Source: Nocardia shimofusensis NBRC 100134 (GTDB taxonomy: Bacteria > Actinomycetota > Actinomycetes > Mycobacteriales > Mycobacteriaceae). From it: DNA of 64,000 bases. The translations under genes and the position numbers were made by a program. The stretch is taken from the NCBI RefSeq assembly GCF_001613125.1, contig NZ_BDBT01000011.1:1-64000 (forward strand), in the 5' to 3' direction. A model generated the notes under the pieces. That model did not search any database. It saw nothing but the letters and a program-made list of their open reading frames with translations, and was not told the origin of the DNA. This document shows, piece by piece, positions 24,436 to 34,655 of the stretch; the first letter of the stretch is position 1, and every line of letters starts with the position of its first letter.

Positions 24436-24753
24436 TCAGATCCCGCTCGCCTGCGTGTTCATCCGGGCGGCGCTCTCGTCGTCGGTCTCCTCGAACAGCG
24501 AGGCGGCCGAGAACGCCTTCCACGACAGGTCGTTGTATTTGCCCGCGAGATCGTGGATGTCCCTGGCCTGCAATACCTGCGCGGCCGCGAAGCTGGCCAG
24601 GTAGTCGGCGCCGATCAGGCCGAACACCGGCGTGAGCGCCGAAACCTGGCCGACCAGATCCATATCCGCCGCGGCCGTGACCTGACCCGCGATAGTGGCG
24701 TGCTCCGTGGCGAACTGCCGGACCGCCGTGGGATCGACCGAGACTTCACTCAT
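24436..24753 (-). CDS. EspC-like type VII secretion target (DUF2580-type)
   Basis: 105 residues with the helix-turn-helix layout of small ESX substrates. MSEVSVDPTAVRQFATEHAT begins the first helix and GLIGADYLASFAAAQ lies in the middle. The second helix covers LQARDIHDLAGKYNDLSWKA and ends in LFEETDDESAARMN. This matches the EspC/DUF2580 group, secreted by type VII systems and often co-secreted with a larger partner, here the next gene. The ATG at 24753 is chosen because the open frame upstream is basic and intergenic in character. It is the first gene of the cluster. Confidence 0.78.
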   Translation of the reverse strand: MSEVSVDPTAVRQFATEHATIAGQVTAAADMDLVGQVSALTPVFGLIGADYLASFAAAQVLQARDIHDLAGKYNDLSWKAFSAASLFEETDDESAARMNTQASGI

Positions 24754-24991
24754 CGAGTGGCCCCCCATTCGTCGTAATGTGTTGTGTCGCCGCATCGGAC
24801 GGCTCGTGACGTCCGGTGCGACCCGACCGCTCCGAACGTCCCTGCACGTCCCTGCTTGTCCCACCCCGAAGCGGTCGCGCCGTCGCCGGCCGAGGCCGCT
24901 ACGGTTCGGCTCAATATAGCCGATGGGTACGATGCGTTTCGAGTTCGTCACGCCTCCTGGTCCGCCACTGCCGGGATTCGAGGCAGGAAAC

Positions 24992-25026
24992 TAGAACGTG
25001 TTGCAAATTAGAACAAGTTCTATATT
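24992..25026 (+). promoter_or_regulatory. Two KstR-type operator boxes overlapping the promoter of the SDR gene
   Basis: TAGAACGTGTTGCA at 24992-25005 and TAGAACAAGTTCTA at 25009-25022 both match the KstR consensus TnnAACnnGTTnnA at every fixed position. Their centres are 17 bp apart. The second is also a near-perfect palindrome. A -10-like TATATT at 25021-25026 overlaps the second box, ten bases before the ATG at 25036, so a bound repressor would cover the promoter core. KstR represses cholesterol and lipid catabolism genes in mycobacteria and rhodococci. Confidence 0.75.
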
Positions 25027-25035
25027 CTCGGTCTC

Positions 25036-26046
25036 ATGAAGGTCGCAGTGACCGGCGCAGCCGGCTACCTTGGCACGAATCTGCTTCGACTGCTCACCGC
25101 CCGCGGGCACGAGGTGATCGCCGTCGACCGCGCGGTCCCCGACCGCGCTCGACCGGGCGTGACCTGGGTCGAAGGCGATGTGCTCGATCCCGCTTCGATG
25201 CGCGCGGCGCTCGACGGCGCCGAGATCGTCTATCACCTCGTCGCGGTCATCACCCTGGCAGATCGCAACGATCTGGCCTGGCGGGTCAACACCGAGGGCG
25301 TGCGGGTGGTCGCCGAGGCGGCGCTGGCGGTGGGCGCGCGGCGCATGGTGCATGCCAGCTCCATCCACGCCTTCGACCAGTACAGCTGCGGCGGGCACAT
25401 CGACGAGACCTCGGCGCGATCGACCGATCCCGGCCTTCCGGTCTACGACCGATCGAAGTGGGCGGGCGAGGTCGCCCTGCGCGAGGTGATCAACAAGGGC
25501 CTGGACGCGGTGCTGTGCAACCCCACCGGGGTGTTCGGCCCCGTCGATCACAGCGTGCCACTCTCGCGCATCAACCGCTCGCTGCGCGACGCCGCGAAGG
25601 GCAGGCTGCCGGCGATGGTCGACGGCGGCTTCGATCTGGTCGATGTGCGCGATGTGGCCGAGGGCCTGATCCTGGCGGGCGAGAAGGGCCGCACCGGGGA
25701 GAACTACCTGCTCGGCGGCGCGATGATTTCGATGACCGAGGTGTGCGCGATGGCCGCCCGGCAGCACGGGAAGCGCGGACCCCGCTTCACCATTTCCCCG
25801 AAGCTGGTCGGCAGGCTGATCCCGGTGCTGGAACCGATCGGCAAGATGCTCGGCACCGACATCCTGTCCAAGGCCGCGCTCGGCGCGCTGATCTCCGCAC
25901 CGACGGTCGACCACAGCAAGGCCGCCACCGAACTCGGCTACCAGCCGCGCCCGACCGAGGAAACGGTGCGCGACCTGGTCGCCTTCTTCGACGATCCGGC
26001 GAGCGTGGAGGCGTCCGACGCGCGGGCACCGCTTGACACTCCCTAG
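25036..26046 (+). CDS. NAD-dependent epimerase/dehydrogenase (extended SDR), probably steroid- or lipid-linked
   Basis: 336 residues. The N-terminal Rossmann motif is VTGAAGYLGTNLLRLL (TGxxGxxG). The catalytic pair is Y and K in VYDRSKWAGE, with the serine in VHASSIHAFDQ. The C-terminal GAMISMTEVCAMAARQHGKR and TVDHSKAATELGYQPRPTEE resemble dihydroflavonol reductase/3-beta-HSD-like members. The substrate cannot be read from sequence, but the two KstR-type boxes at its promoter point to cholesterol or related lipid catabolism. There is no clear ribosome site and the predicted leader is very short, so the transcript may be nearly leaderless. Confidence 0.82.
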   Translation: MKVAVTGAAGYLGTNLLRLLTARGHEVIAVDRAVPDRARPGVTWVEGDVLDPASMRAALDGAEIVYHLVAVITLADRNDLAWRVNTEGVRVVAEAALAVGARRMVHASSIHAFDQYSCGGHIDETSARSTDPGLPVYDRSKWAGEVALREVINKGLDAVLCNPTGVFGPVDHSVPLSRINRSLRDAAKGRLPAMVDGGFDLVDVRDVAEGLILAGEKGRTGENYLLGGAMISMTEVCAMAARQHGKRGPRFTISPKLVGRLIPVLEPIGKMLGTDILSKAALGALISAPTVDHSKAATELGYQPRPTEETVRDLVAFFDDPASVEASDARAPLDTP

Positions 26047-26067
26047 AACGCGTGTTCGACTGTCCTG

Positions 26068-27084
26068 GTGCGGTGGCAGAACCAGATACTGGACGCCGAC
26101 GACGGCGCTCTGCCCGGCCTGAGCCGAGCAGAGTTCGTCCGCACCGTGACCACCCCGGAGTTCGAGGGCATCACCTTCCACGAAGTGCTCTGCAAGAGCG
26201 CGCTGAATCGAGTGCCCGAGGAGAGCGGCCTGCCGTTCCGCTGGACGGTCAACCCGATGCGCGGATGCTCGCACGCCTGCCGCTACTGCTTCGCCCGCCC
26301 CACCCACGAGTACCTGGATCTGGACGCGGGCCGCGATTTCGACGCCGAGATCGTGGTGAAGACGAACGTGGCGGCAGTCCTGCGCCGGGAGCTCGGCAAA
26401 CGTTCCTGGCATCGCGAGCCCGTCGCGCTGGGCACCAACACCGATCCGTATCAGCGCGCCGAGGGGCGATACCGATTGATGCCCGGCATCATTCGCGCGC
26501 TGACCGATTCGGGGACGCCGTTCTCCATTCTCACCAAGGGCACGCTGCTGCGGAGAGATCTGCCGCTGCTCACTCTCGCCGCTCGTGAGGTGGACGTGCG
26601 ACTCGCGGTGTCGATCGCCATCCTCGATTCCGAACTGCACCAGCAGATCGAGCCGGGCACGCCGTCGCCGAGAGCGCGCCTGGACTTGGTGAGCGCGTTG
26701 ACCGAGGCCGGTTTCGCGGTGAACGTCATGGTCGCGCCGATCATTCCGTATCTCACCGACAGCAAGACCCACCTCGACGAATTGTTCCGCGCGATCGCGG
26801 CGGCGGGCGCGGCCTCGGCGATCACCATCCCGATGCATCTGCGCGGCAGCACGCGCGGCTGGTTCCTGGGCTGGCTGGCCGAAGCTCATCCGGCGTTGCT
26901 GCGCCGTTACCGGCAGCTGTACGGGCGGGGCGCGTACGTCAGCCCGGAGTACGCGGGCTGGCTGCGCGAGCGCACCACTCCCCTGCTCGAGCACCACGGC
27001 CTGATCAGGCCGCCCGCCGAACCCACGGCACCCGCGGCCGCTTCGCCGCACGTCACGGACCCGCAACTGGCGCTGTTCGCCTGA
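26068..27084 (+). CDS. Radical SAM protein, Rv2578c family
   Basis: 338 residues. The iron-sulphur/SAM motif is RGCSHACRYCFARPTHEY (CxxxCxxC), followed by LGTNTDPYQRAEGRYRLMPG and ILTKGTLLRRDLPLL, as in the spore photoproduct lyase-like group. The C-terminus contains MHLRGSTRGWFLGWL and ends VTDPQLALFA. The biochemical reaction of this actinobacterial family is not known to me. The GTG at 26068 is 21 bp after the SDR gene, so the two may be co-transcribed. Its M. tuberculosis counterpart lies near hisS, which agrees with the local order. Confidence 0.88.
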   Translation: MRWQNQILDADDGALPGLSRAEFVRTVTTPEFEGITFHEVLCKSALNRVPEESGLPFRWTVNPMRGCSHACRYCFARPTHEYLDLDAGRDFDAEIVVKTNVAAVLRRELGKRSWHREPVALGTNTDPYQRAEGRYRLMPGIIRALTDSGTPFSILTKGTLLRRDLPLLTLAAREVDVRLAVSIAILDSELHQQIEPGTPSPRARLDLVSALTEAGFAVNVMVAPIIPYLTDSKTHLDELFRAIAAAGAASAITIPMHLRGSTRGWFLGWLAEAHPALLRRYRQLYGRGAYVSPEYAGWLRERTTPLLEHHGLIRPPAEPTAPAAASPHVTDPQLALFA

Positions 27085-27234
27085 CCCCCGCCGCCGCGCC
27101 GCTCGATGGCCGCGTAAGGGCCGTATTCAGGACGCAGAATTCACTTTGCCGCCTCGGACAGCCTCCTCGGAGTAGGTTGGCGAGAGGCACCTTCTCACGC
27201 GACTTCTCCTGTGACGAGGAAGTGAAGCAGGCAT

Positions 27235-29184
27235 ATGGATCCGCACGATATCGATCGCCGCCAGGATTCCGGATCCCGCACGGCGACCGCGAAATTGGAG
27301 CAGGTCGTGATCCGCTTCGCCGGTGACTCCGGCGACGGCATGCAGCTGACCGGCGACCGTTTCACCCATGAGGCCGCCGCTTTCGGCAACGATCTGGCCA
27401 CCCAGCCCAACTTCCCCGCGGAAATCCGCGCGCCACAGGGCACGCTACCCGGCGTCTCCTCTTTCCAGATCCAGATCGCCGACTACGACGTGCTCACCGC
27501 GGGCGATCAGCCCGACGTCCTGGTCGCGATGAATCCGGCGGCGTTGAAGGCCAACCTGGAGGATCTGCCCCGGGGCGGCACGGTCATCGTCAACACCGAC
27601 GAGTTCACCAAGCGCACGCTGACGAAGGTCGGGTACTCCACCGATCCGCTGACCGACGACACGCTGGCCGATTTCGTGGTCCACCAGGTGCCGATGACCT
27701 CGCTGACCTTGGCCGCCGCCGAGCCGGCGGGCGTCGGTAAGAAGGACGGCCAACGCGCGAAGAACATGTTCGCGCTCGGCCTGCTGTCGTGGATGTACGG
27801 CCGTCCGCTCGGCGGCACCGAACGCTTTCTGCGCGAGAAGTTCGCCGGCGCGCCCACCATCGCCGAGGCGAATCTGCTGGCCTTCCGAGCAGGCTGGAAC
27901 TACGGCGAGACGACCGAGACGTTCGCGACCACCTACGAGATCGCGCCGGCCACCCTGCCGCCGGGTACCTACCGCCAGATCACCGGCAATACCGCCCTGG
28001 CCTACGGGCTGATCACCGCAGGCCGGCTGTCCGGGCTGCCGGTGTTCCTCGGCACGTATCCGATCACCCCGGCCTCGGACATCTTGCACGAACTGAGCAA
28101 GCACAAGCATTTCGGCGTGACCACCTTCCAGGCCGAGGACGAGATCGCCGCAGTAGGCGCGGCGCTCGGTGCGGCGCTCGGCGGCTCGCTCGGGGTGACC
28201 AGCACCTCCGGTCCCGGGCTGGCATTGAAGAGCGAGACCATCGGCCTGGCGGTCATGACCGAACTGCCGCTGGTGATCATCGACGTCCAGCGCGGCGGAC
28301 CCTCGACCGGTCTGCCGACCAAGACCGAGCAGGCCGATCTGTTACAGGCGTTGCACGGGCGCAACGGCGAGTCCCCGATAGCGGTGCTCGCCCCCCGCTC
28401 ACCCGCCGACTGTTTCGCCACGGCGGTGGAGGCGGCCAGGATCGCGCTGACCTACCGCACCCCGGTGCTCCTGCTCTCCGACGGCTCGATCGCCAACGGC
28501 TCGGAACCGTGGTCCATCCCCGACGTGGCCGCGCTCGAACCCATAGATCCGGCCTTCGAGCCACCCGCCGACGACGACTCCGCCTTCCAGCCCTACGCGC
28601 GTGATCCGGAGACACTGGCCAGGCCGCTGGCCGTGCCCGGCACCAAGGGGCGGGCGCATCGGATCGGCGGACTGGAGAAGGCCGACGGCAGCGGGGACAT
28701 CTCCTACGACCCGGCCAACCACGAACTGATGGTGCGCCTGCGTCAGGCGAAGATCGACGGCATCGCGGTCCCGGAGGTGACCGTCGACGATCCGGACGGG
28801 CGTGCGGAACTGCTGCTCATCGGCTGGGGCAGCTCCTACGGCCCGATCGGCGAGGCGTGCAGGCGAGCGCGGCGACGGGGCGTGCCGGTCGCCCAGGCGC
28901 ATCTGCGCCACCTCCACCCGCTGCCCGCGAACCTGGGCGAGGTGCTGCGGCGCTATCGCACGGTGGTGGCGCCGGAGATGAACGGCGGCCAGCTGGCCAT
29001 GCTGCTGCGCGCTAAGTATCTGGTGGACGTGCGGCCGTGGACGAAGATCGCAGGCACCGCGTTCTCGGCGAGCGAGTTGGTCGGCGTCATCGACGCCGCG
29101 CTCGACGGGTCGCTCGAGGAGATGGAACAGAACAAGGCCTTCACCGCCCGTGCGCGGGCGAGCTACCGCAGGAGTGACCGGTGA
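27235..29184 (+). CDS. korA: 2-oxoglutarate:ferredoxin oxidoreductase, alpha/gamma fusion subunit
   Basis: 649 residues. The N-terminal gamma domain starts at VVIRFAGDSGDGMQLTGD and runs through about residue 200. The alpha (pyrimidine-binding) domain follows, with TYPITPASDILHEL, FQAEDEIAAVGAALGAALGG and SGPGLALKSETIGLAV. It forms an anaerobic-type, CoA-dependent oxidoreductase with KorB, oxidising 2-oxoglutarate to succinyl-CoA and reducing ferredoxin. In M. tuberculosis the homologous pair supports the TCA cycle beside the lipoamide-dependent complex. The ATG at 27235 gives a polar N-terminus before the domain. Its stop overlaps the korB start. Confidence 0.95.
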   Translation: MDPHDIDRRQDSGSRTATAKLEQVVIRFAGDSGDGMQLTGDRFTHEAAAFGNDLATQPNFPAEIRAPQGTLPGVSSFQIQIADYDVLTAGDQPDVLVAMNPAALKANLEDLPRGGTVIVNTDEFTKRTLTKVGYSTDPLTDDTLADFVVHQVPMTSLTLAAAEPAGVGKKDGQRAKNMFALGLLSWMYGRPLGGTERFLREKFAGAPTIAEANLLAFRAGWNYGETTETFATTYEIAPATLPPGTYRQITGNTALAYGLITAGRLSGLPVFLGTYPITPASDILHELSKHKHFGVTTFQAEDEIAAVGAALGAALGGSLGVTSTSGPGLALKSETIGLAVMTELPLVIIDVQRGGPSTGLPTKTEQADLLQALHGRNGESPIAVLAPRSPADCFATAVEAARIALTYRTPVLLLSDGSIANGSEPWSIPDVAALEPIDPAFEPPADDDSAFQPYARDPETLARPLAVPGTKGRAHRIGGLEKADGSGDISYDPANHELMVRLRQAKIDGIAVPEVTVDDPDGRAELLLIGWGSSYGPIGEACRRARRRGVPVAQAHLRHLHPLPANLGEVLRRYRTVVAPEMNGGQLAMLLRAKYLVDVRPWTKIAGTAFSASELVGVIDAALDGSLEEMEQNKAFTARARASYRRSDR

Positions 29185-30263
29185 CCATCATGGAACCCTC
29201 GCCATCGCCGCGCACCGACCTGGGACTGACCGGCGTCTCGGGGGTGCCCGCCGCCGACGCGCCGCAGAAGGTCAAGGACTTCACCTCCGACCAGGAGGTG
29301 CGCTGGTGCCCGGGCTGCGGCGACTACGTCATCCTCGCCACCGTGCGCGGATTCCTCGCCGAACTCGGGTTGCGCAGGGAGAACCTGATGTTCGTCTCCG
29401 GAATCGGTTGCTCGAGCCGCTTCCCCTATTACCTGGACGCCTATGGCATCCACTCGATCCACGGTCGCGCGCCCGCCATCGCGACCGGGCTCGCGGTGAC
29501 CAGGCCGGATCTGTCGGTGTGGGTGGTGACCGGCGACGGCGACGCGCTCTCCATCGGCGGCAATCATCTGATCCACGCGCTGCGCCGCAACGTCAACATG
29601 ACGATCCTGCTGTTCAACAATCGCATCTACGGGCTCACCAAGGGCCAGTACTCGCCGACGTCCGAACAGGGGAAGATCACCAAGTCGACGCCGCTGGGGT
29701 CGGTGGATCACCCGTTCAACACCCTGTCGGTCGCGCTGGGCGCGGAGGCCACCTTCGCCGCACGGGCCCTCGACTCCGACCGACAGGGCCTGACGGAGGT
29801 GTTGCGCGCCGCGGCCACCCATCGCGGCACCTCGTTCGTGGAGATCCTGCAGGACTGCCCGATCTTCAACGACGGCTCCTTCGACGCGCTGCGCCGCGAC
29901 AATGCCGCCGACCATCTCGTCCCGCTGCGCCACGGGCAACCGATCGTCTTCGGCACGGACGGTGAATTCGCGGTCGTGCGAAGCGGTTTCGGGCTGGCGG
30001 TGGCGCGGACAGCCGAGGTCGAGGCCACCGACATCGTGGTGCACGACGCCGAGACCGACGACCCCGAGTACGCCTACGCGCTGTCGCGGCTCGGCGATCA
30101 GGAACTCACGCACGTGGTCACCGGAGTCTTCCGCAGCGTCGCACGCCCGACCTACGACGACGGGGTGCGCGCACAGAACGCCGAGGCGGCCGAACGCGCA
30201 CCACTGCAACCGGATTCGCTGCAACGACTGCTGAACGGACCGGAGACCTGGACGGTGGGCTGA
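29181..30263 (+). CDS. korB: 2-oxoglutarate:ferredoxin oxidoreductase, beta subunit
   Basis: 360 residues, the thiamine diphosphate-binding subunit. Iron-sulphur and ThDP motifs are WCPGCGDYVI near residue 43, SGIGCSSRFPYY, HGRAPAIATG, the ThDP motif GDGDALSIGGNHLIHALRRN, and FNNRIYGLTKGQYSPTS. A further cysteine lies in ILQDCPIFND. The GTG overlaps the last base of korA (GTGA), so the subunits are translated together in a fixed ratio. The operon converges with mdh, and both act around the TCA cycle. Confidence 0.96.
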   Translation: MTIMEPSPSPRTDLGLTGVSGVPAADAPQKVKDFTSDQEVRWCPGCGDYVILATVRGFLAELGLRRENLMFVSGIGCSSRFPYYLDAYGIHSIHGRAPAIATGLAVTRPDLSVWVVTGDGDALSIGGNHLIHALRRNVNMTILLFNNRIYGLTKGQYSPTSEQGKITKSTPLGSVDHPFNTLSVALGAEATFAARALDSDRQGLTEVLRAAATHRGTSFVEILQDCPIFNDGSFDALRRDNAADHLVPLRHGQPIVFGTDGEFAVVRSGFGLAVARTAEVEATDIVVHDAETDDPEYAYALSRLGDQELTHVVTGVFRSVARPTYDDGVRAQNAEAAERAPLQPDSLQRLLNGPETWTVG

Positions 30264-30294
30264 AGGCCCGGGCAGCACCCCCGAACCCCTGGGG

Positions 30295-31341
<1,047 letters not shown>

Positions 31342-31398
31342 CTAGCGATTCTCACCACCGCCGAGTCCGGGTGGTGAGCTACGGAACAGCCCGCGGGT

Positions 31399-32046
31399 TC
31401 AGAGGAGTCCGGCGACCTCGCGATCGGTGAGCACGATCGGTGAGACGTAGTCCTTCGCCCGGACGGTCCGCGCCGCGCGATACAGCGGACGCTCCTCGAG
31501 GCCGGCGTCCCTGGCCTCGGCGCGCAACTGCTGCACGAGCAGGTCCGACACCGCGACGGCGGTCACGGAACTACCGGCGGCCAGTGCGTCGGCGAGCTTG
31601 CGCAGACCGAGCAGGTGCAGTTCCCGTCCGCTGCCGGAATCGGTGTACATGGCCAGCGGGACGATCTGGATGCGACCGCCTCCGGTCAGGCGCAACGCGA
31701 CACGGCTCAACCGGCCCGGATATACGATCAGTTCCACCCTGTCCGCCGAGGCCACCTCGATCCGCTGCGTACCGAGGAACCGGCGCGCGTGCACGGTGGT
31801 GCCGGTCAACCAGATCCGGCGGCGGCCCAGTGCCAGCGCGGAACAGACGGTGGGCACGCCGACGACGAGGCCGACGCCCAGCGCGACCGGCCAGGAGACG
31901 AAGATCGCGGCGATGAACCCCGCGCCGACGCCGACGCCCACCGCCGCCAGCGCGAGCTTGCGCAGCATGGGCGTGTAGGTCTCCGGGGCCACCAGATCGA
32001 GCCCCACCGGCTGTTCCGTCACGGGCCGATCGGCGTTCGGGTCCAC
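31399..32046 (-). CDS. Membrane protein with PH-like domain, unknown function
   Basis: 215 residues. Two hydrophobic helices, LALAAVGVGVGAGFIAAIFV and ALGVGLVVGVPTVCSALAL, are at about 31-72. The soluble part looks like a small beta-rich PH-type domain: IWLTGTTVHARRFLGTQRIE, VELIVYPGRLSRVALRL, IQIVPLAMYTD, and then an amphipathic helix. The C-terminus has an alternating region VRAKDYVSPIVLTDREVAGLL. I know similar proteins only as conserved hypotheticals in Mycobacteriales. It is a monocistron between mdh and hisS; the 242 bp upstream contain a palindromic ACAAC/GTTGT sequence and no gene. Confidence 0.72.
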   Translation of the reverse strand: MDPNADRPVTEQPVGLDLVAPETYTPMLRKLALAAVGVGVGAGFIAAIFVSWPVALGVGLVVGVPTVCSALALGRRRIWLTGTTVHARRFLGTQRIEVASADRVELIVYPGRLSRVALRLTGGGRIQIVPLAMYTDSGSGRELHLLGLRKLADALAAGSSVTAVAVSDLLVQQLRAEARDAGLEERPLYRAARTVRAKDYVSPIVLTDREVAGLL

Positions 32047-32265
32047 TGGTCACCTCTTCGAGCACATACCGCGACGCCGGGGTTCACGACGTCCACACAC
32101 CCGGCGCACGGCGTCACCACTCGACCGGGACGGACGGTCGCCGCGCCGGGACGCGAGCGACTGCGTCCGGGCGGGCGCAGCCGCCGCACCGGTCGCGGGG
32201 CGTACCGGCGTACCCGAAGTGCGAAACAACGGTACCTCTGTTGTCCGGGCGCCGACCGACGGTCA

Positions 32266-32281
32266 CCGGATCGAGATCCGG
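32266..32281. terminator. Short palindrome downstream of hisS
   Basis: CCGGATC-GA-GATCCGG is a perfect 7-bp inverted repeat, 8 bp past the hisS stop. It could form a small terminator hairpin, though the loop is very short and no U-tract follows, so an operator is equally possible. Confidence 0.3.
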
Positions 32282-32288
32282 CGGGCCC

Positions 32289-33563
32289 TCACGATCCGGA
32301 CAACTCGGTGCGCAGCACCTCGACGAGGTCGGGCAGCGCCACCTGCCGCTGATCGCCGGTGCCCATGTCCTTGACGACGATGGAATCCTCGGCCAGCTCG
32401 CGCTCGCCCAGCACCAGGGTGAACCGGGCGCCCGAGCGATCGGCGGCCTTCATGGCCCCCTTCACCCCACGCCCGCCGTAGGCCAGGTCGACCCGGATAC
32501 CGCCCGCCCGAAGCTGCGCGGCCAGCACCACCAGACGCTGTTTGGCGGCCTCTCCCATCGGCACACCGAAGACCTCGCAACGCGCGGGACTGCCCGCCGA
32601 CTTGCCCTCGGCCTGCAACGCCAGCATGGTGCGGTCCACGCCGAGGCCGAAACCGATGCCCGACAGCGGCTGCCCGCCGAGCTCGGCCATCAGCCCGTCG
32701 TAGCGCCCGCCACCACCGATGCCCGACTGCGCGCCGAGACCGTCGTGCACGAACTCGAAGGTGGTCTTGGTGTAGTAGTCCAGGCCGCGGACCATGCGCG
32801 GGTTCACCACGTAGGGCACGCCGAGCGCGTCGAGGTGGCCGAGCACCTGCTCGAAGTGGGCCTTGGCCGATTCGGAGAGGTGGTCGATCATCAGCGGCGC
32901 GGCGGCGGTCATGTCGCGCACCTGCGGGCGCTTGTCGTCGAGCACGCGCAGCGGGTTGAGCTGGGCGCGGCGGCGGGTCTCCTCGTCGAGCGGGAGCTCG
33001 AGGAGGAACTCCTGCAGCAGTTCCCGGTACTGCGGACGGCAGGTGTCGTCGCCCAGCGAGGTGAGTTCCAGCCGGAAACCCTCCAGGCCGAGCGAGCGGA
33101 AGCCCGCGTCGGCCACAGCGATCACTTCGGCGTCCAGCGCCGGGTCGTCGATGCCGATGGCCTCCACGCCGACCTGCTGCAACTGCCGGTAACGACCGGC
33201 CTGCGGGCGCTCGTAGCGGAAGAACGGGCCGGAGTAGGCCAGCTTCACCGGCAGCTGGCCGCGGTCGAGACCGTGCTCGATGACCGCGCGCATGACACCG
33301 GCGGTGCCCTCGGGGCGCAGCGTCACGCTACGATCGCCGCGGTCGGCGAAGGTGTACATCTCCTTGGTGACGACGTCGGTGGACTCGCCGACGCCGCGGG
33401 CGAACAGTCCGGTGTCCTCGAAGATCGGCAGCTCGATATGCCCGTACCCGGCCAGTCGCGCGGCCCGCAGAAGGCCGTCGCGCACGGCGACGAACTCGGC
33501 CGAGCCGGGGGGCACGTAGTCCGGTACCCCCTTCGGGGCGGAGAAGCTGCTGGTCTTGGTCAC
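32289..33563 (-). CDS. hisS: Histidine--tRNA ligase
   Basis: 424 residues, a class II synthetase. Motif 1 region: [13 protein letters not shown], followed by [19 protein letters not shown]. Motif 2: [16 protein letters not shown] and [19 protein letters not shown]. The histidine A motif is [14 protein letters not shown], and motif 3 is GGGGRYDGL with [13 protein letters not shown]. The C-terminal anticodon-binding domain begins at [15 protein letters not shown] chose the GTG at 33563 because it gives the standard start [11 protein letters not shown]; the frame extends to 33602 without a ribosome site. Confidence 0.97.
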   Translation of the reverse strand: MTKTSSFSAPKGVPDYVPPGSAEFVAVRDGLLRAARLAGYGHIELPIFEDTGLFARGVGESTDVVTKEMYTFADRGDRSVTLRPEGTAGVMRAVIEHGLDRGQLPVKLAYSGPFFRYERPQAGRYRQLQQVGVEAIGIDDPALDAEVIAVADAGFRSLGLEGFRLELTSLGDDTCRPQYRELLQEFLLELPLDEETRRRAQLNPLRVLDDKRPQVRDMTAAAPLMIDHLSESAKAHFEQVLGHLDALGVPYVVNPRMVRGLDYYTKTTFEFVHDGLGAQSGIGGGGRYDGLMAELGGQPLSGIGFGLGVDRTMLALQAEGKSAGSPARCEVFGVPMGEAAKQRLVVLAAQLRAGGIRVDLAYGGRGVKGAMKAADRSGARFTLVLGERELAEDSIVVKDMGTGDQRQVALPDLVEVLRTELSGS

Positions 33564-33717
33564 GATGTTCCAGTTTTCCCCACCGCGCCCCGACAAGTCC
33601 AACCGGTTACCCCCTTTCCCCGGGTACGCGGTGGCAGAACGGGCGACATGATCTCTCTCTCAGCAAGAGATGGCACACTCTTACCTCGACGTACGCCGAC
33701 ACGGGAGGATTGTGGTA

Positions 33718-34590
33718 GTGCCGAGCAACGAACAGCGACGAGCGGCGGCCAAGCGCAAGCTGGAGCGTCAGCTGGCCAATCGGGCCGAGCGGGCGCGTAA
33801 GCGGAAGCAACTGACGATCGCGGGATCGGTGCTCGGTGTCGTGGTGCTGGTCGGCGCCGTCGCGGGGGTGTATTTCCTCACCAAGGGCGACGGCGGCGAC
33901 AGCAGCGACAGCACCGGCGACGCCGCCGAGTCGTCGTTCTCGGCGGCGCCCGCGCCGGATCCGGCGCCGAAGCCGGAAACGGTGAACTGCCTCTACACCG
34001 ACGGCGCCCCCAGCGCGAAGCCGGTGCAGAAGCCGAGCCGTACCGAGGGCATCCCGACCACCGGGGCAGACGCCAGGGTCAGTGTGAGCATGGATACCAA
34101 CCTGGGACCGCTGGGGCTGACCCTGAACAACGCCGAGTCCCCCTGCACGGTGAACAGTTTCGTGAGCCTGGCAACCCAGGGCTTCTTCGACGAGACCGAG
34201 TGCCACCGGATGACCACCGGTGACACGCTGAAGGTGCTGCAGTGCGGTGACCCGACCGCCACCGGTCAGGGCGGACCCGGCTACATGTACGCCAACGAGT
34301 ACCCCACCGATCAGTACGCCGAGGGCGATCCGGCCTCGATGGAACCGATCCGCTACGAGCGCGGCGTACTGGCGATGGCCAACGCGGGCGCGGGCACCAA
34401 CGGCAGCCAGTTCTTCCTCGTCTACGGTGATTCCCAGCTGCCGCCGCAGTACACCATCTTCGGCACGGTGGACGAATCCAGCCTGGCCACCCTGGACAAG
34501 ATCGCCGAGGTCGGGCAGGACGACTCCAACGGCCTCGGCGACGGCAAGCCCAACACTCCGGTAACGATCCAGGCGGTAAGCCTGGACTGA
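33718..34590 (+). CDS. ppiB: Membrane-anchored cyclophilin-type peptidyl-prolyl isomerase
   Basis: 290 residues. The basic, coiled N-terminus (EQRRAAAKRKLERQLANRAE) precedes a single helix (IAGSVLGVVVLVGAVAGVYFL, about 40-60). A Ser/Asp-rich linker leads to a cyclophilin domain outside the membrane: MDTNLGPLGLTLNNAESPC, CHRMTTGDTLKVLQCGD, RGVLAMANAGAGTNGSQFF and TIFGTVDE. The usual catalytic FHR appears as CHR, seen in this actinobacterial branch. It is the Rv2582-type gene adjacent to hisS. The GTG at 33718 has GGGAGG nine bases upstream, better than the GTG at 33712. Confidence 0.9.
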   Translation: MPSNEQRRAAAKRKLERQLANRAERARKRKQLTIAGSVLGVVVLVGAVAGVYFLTKGDGGDSSDSTGDAAESSFSAAPAPDPAPKPETVNCLYTDGAPSAKPVQKPSRTEGIPTTGADARVSVSMDTNLGPLGLTLNNAESPCTVNSFVSLATQGFFDETECHRMTTGDTLKVLQCGDPTATGQGGPGYMYANEYPTDQYAEGDPASMEPIRYERGVLAMANAGAGTNGSQFFLVYGDSQLPPQYTIFGTVDESSLATLDKIAEVGQDDSNGLGDGKPNTPVTIQAVSLD

Positions 34591-34655
34591 TCAGGTTCAC
34601 CGGGCTGTAGTGGGTAGTTCTCGGGTAACCTCGAAAAATACACAGGTTCTTCTCA

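Noticed and set aside
24906..24923. Short palindrome TCGGCT-caatat-AGCCGA upstream of the EspC-like gene
   Set aside because: Only 6-bp arms in GC-rich DNA; could be chance, with no second copy in the region.
26043..26056. Third KstR-like box, TAGAACGCGTGTTC
   Set aside because: The AAC and GTT cores are four bases apart, not two, so it does not match TnnAACnnGTTnnA.
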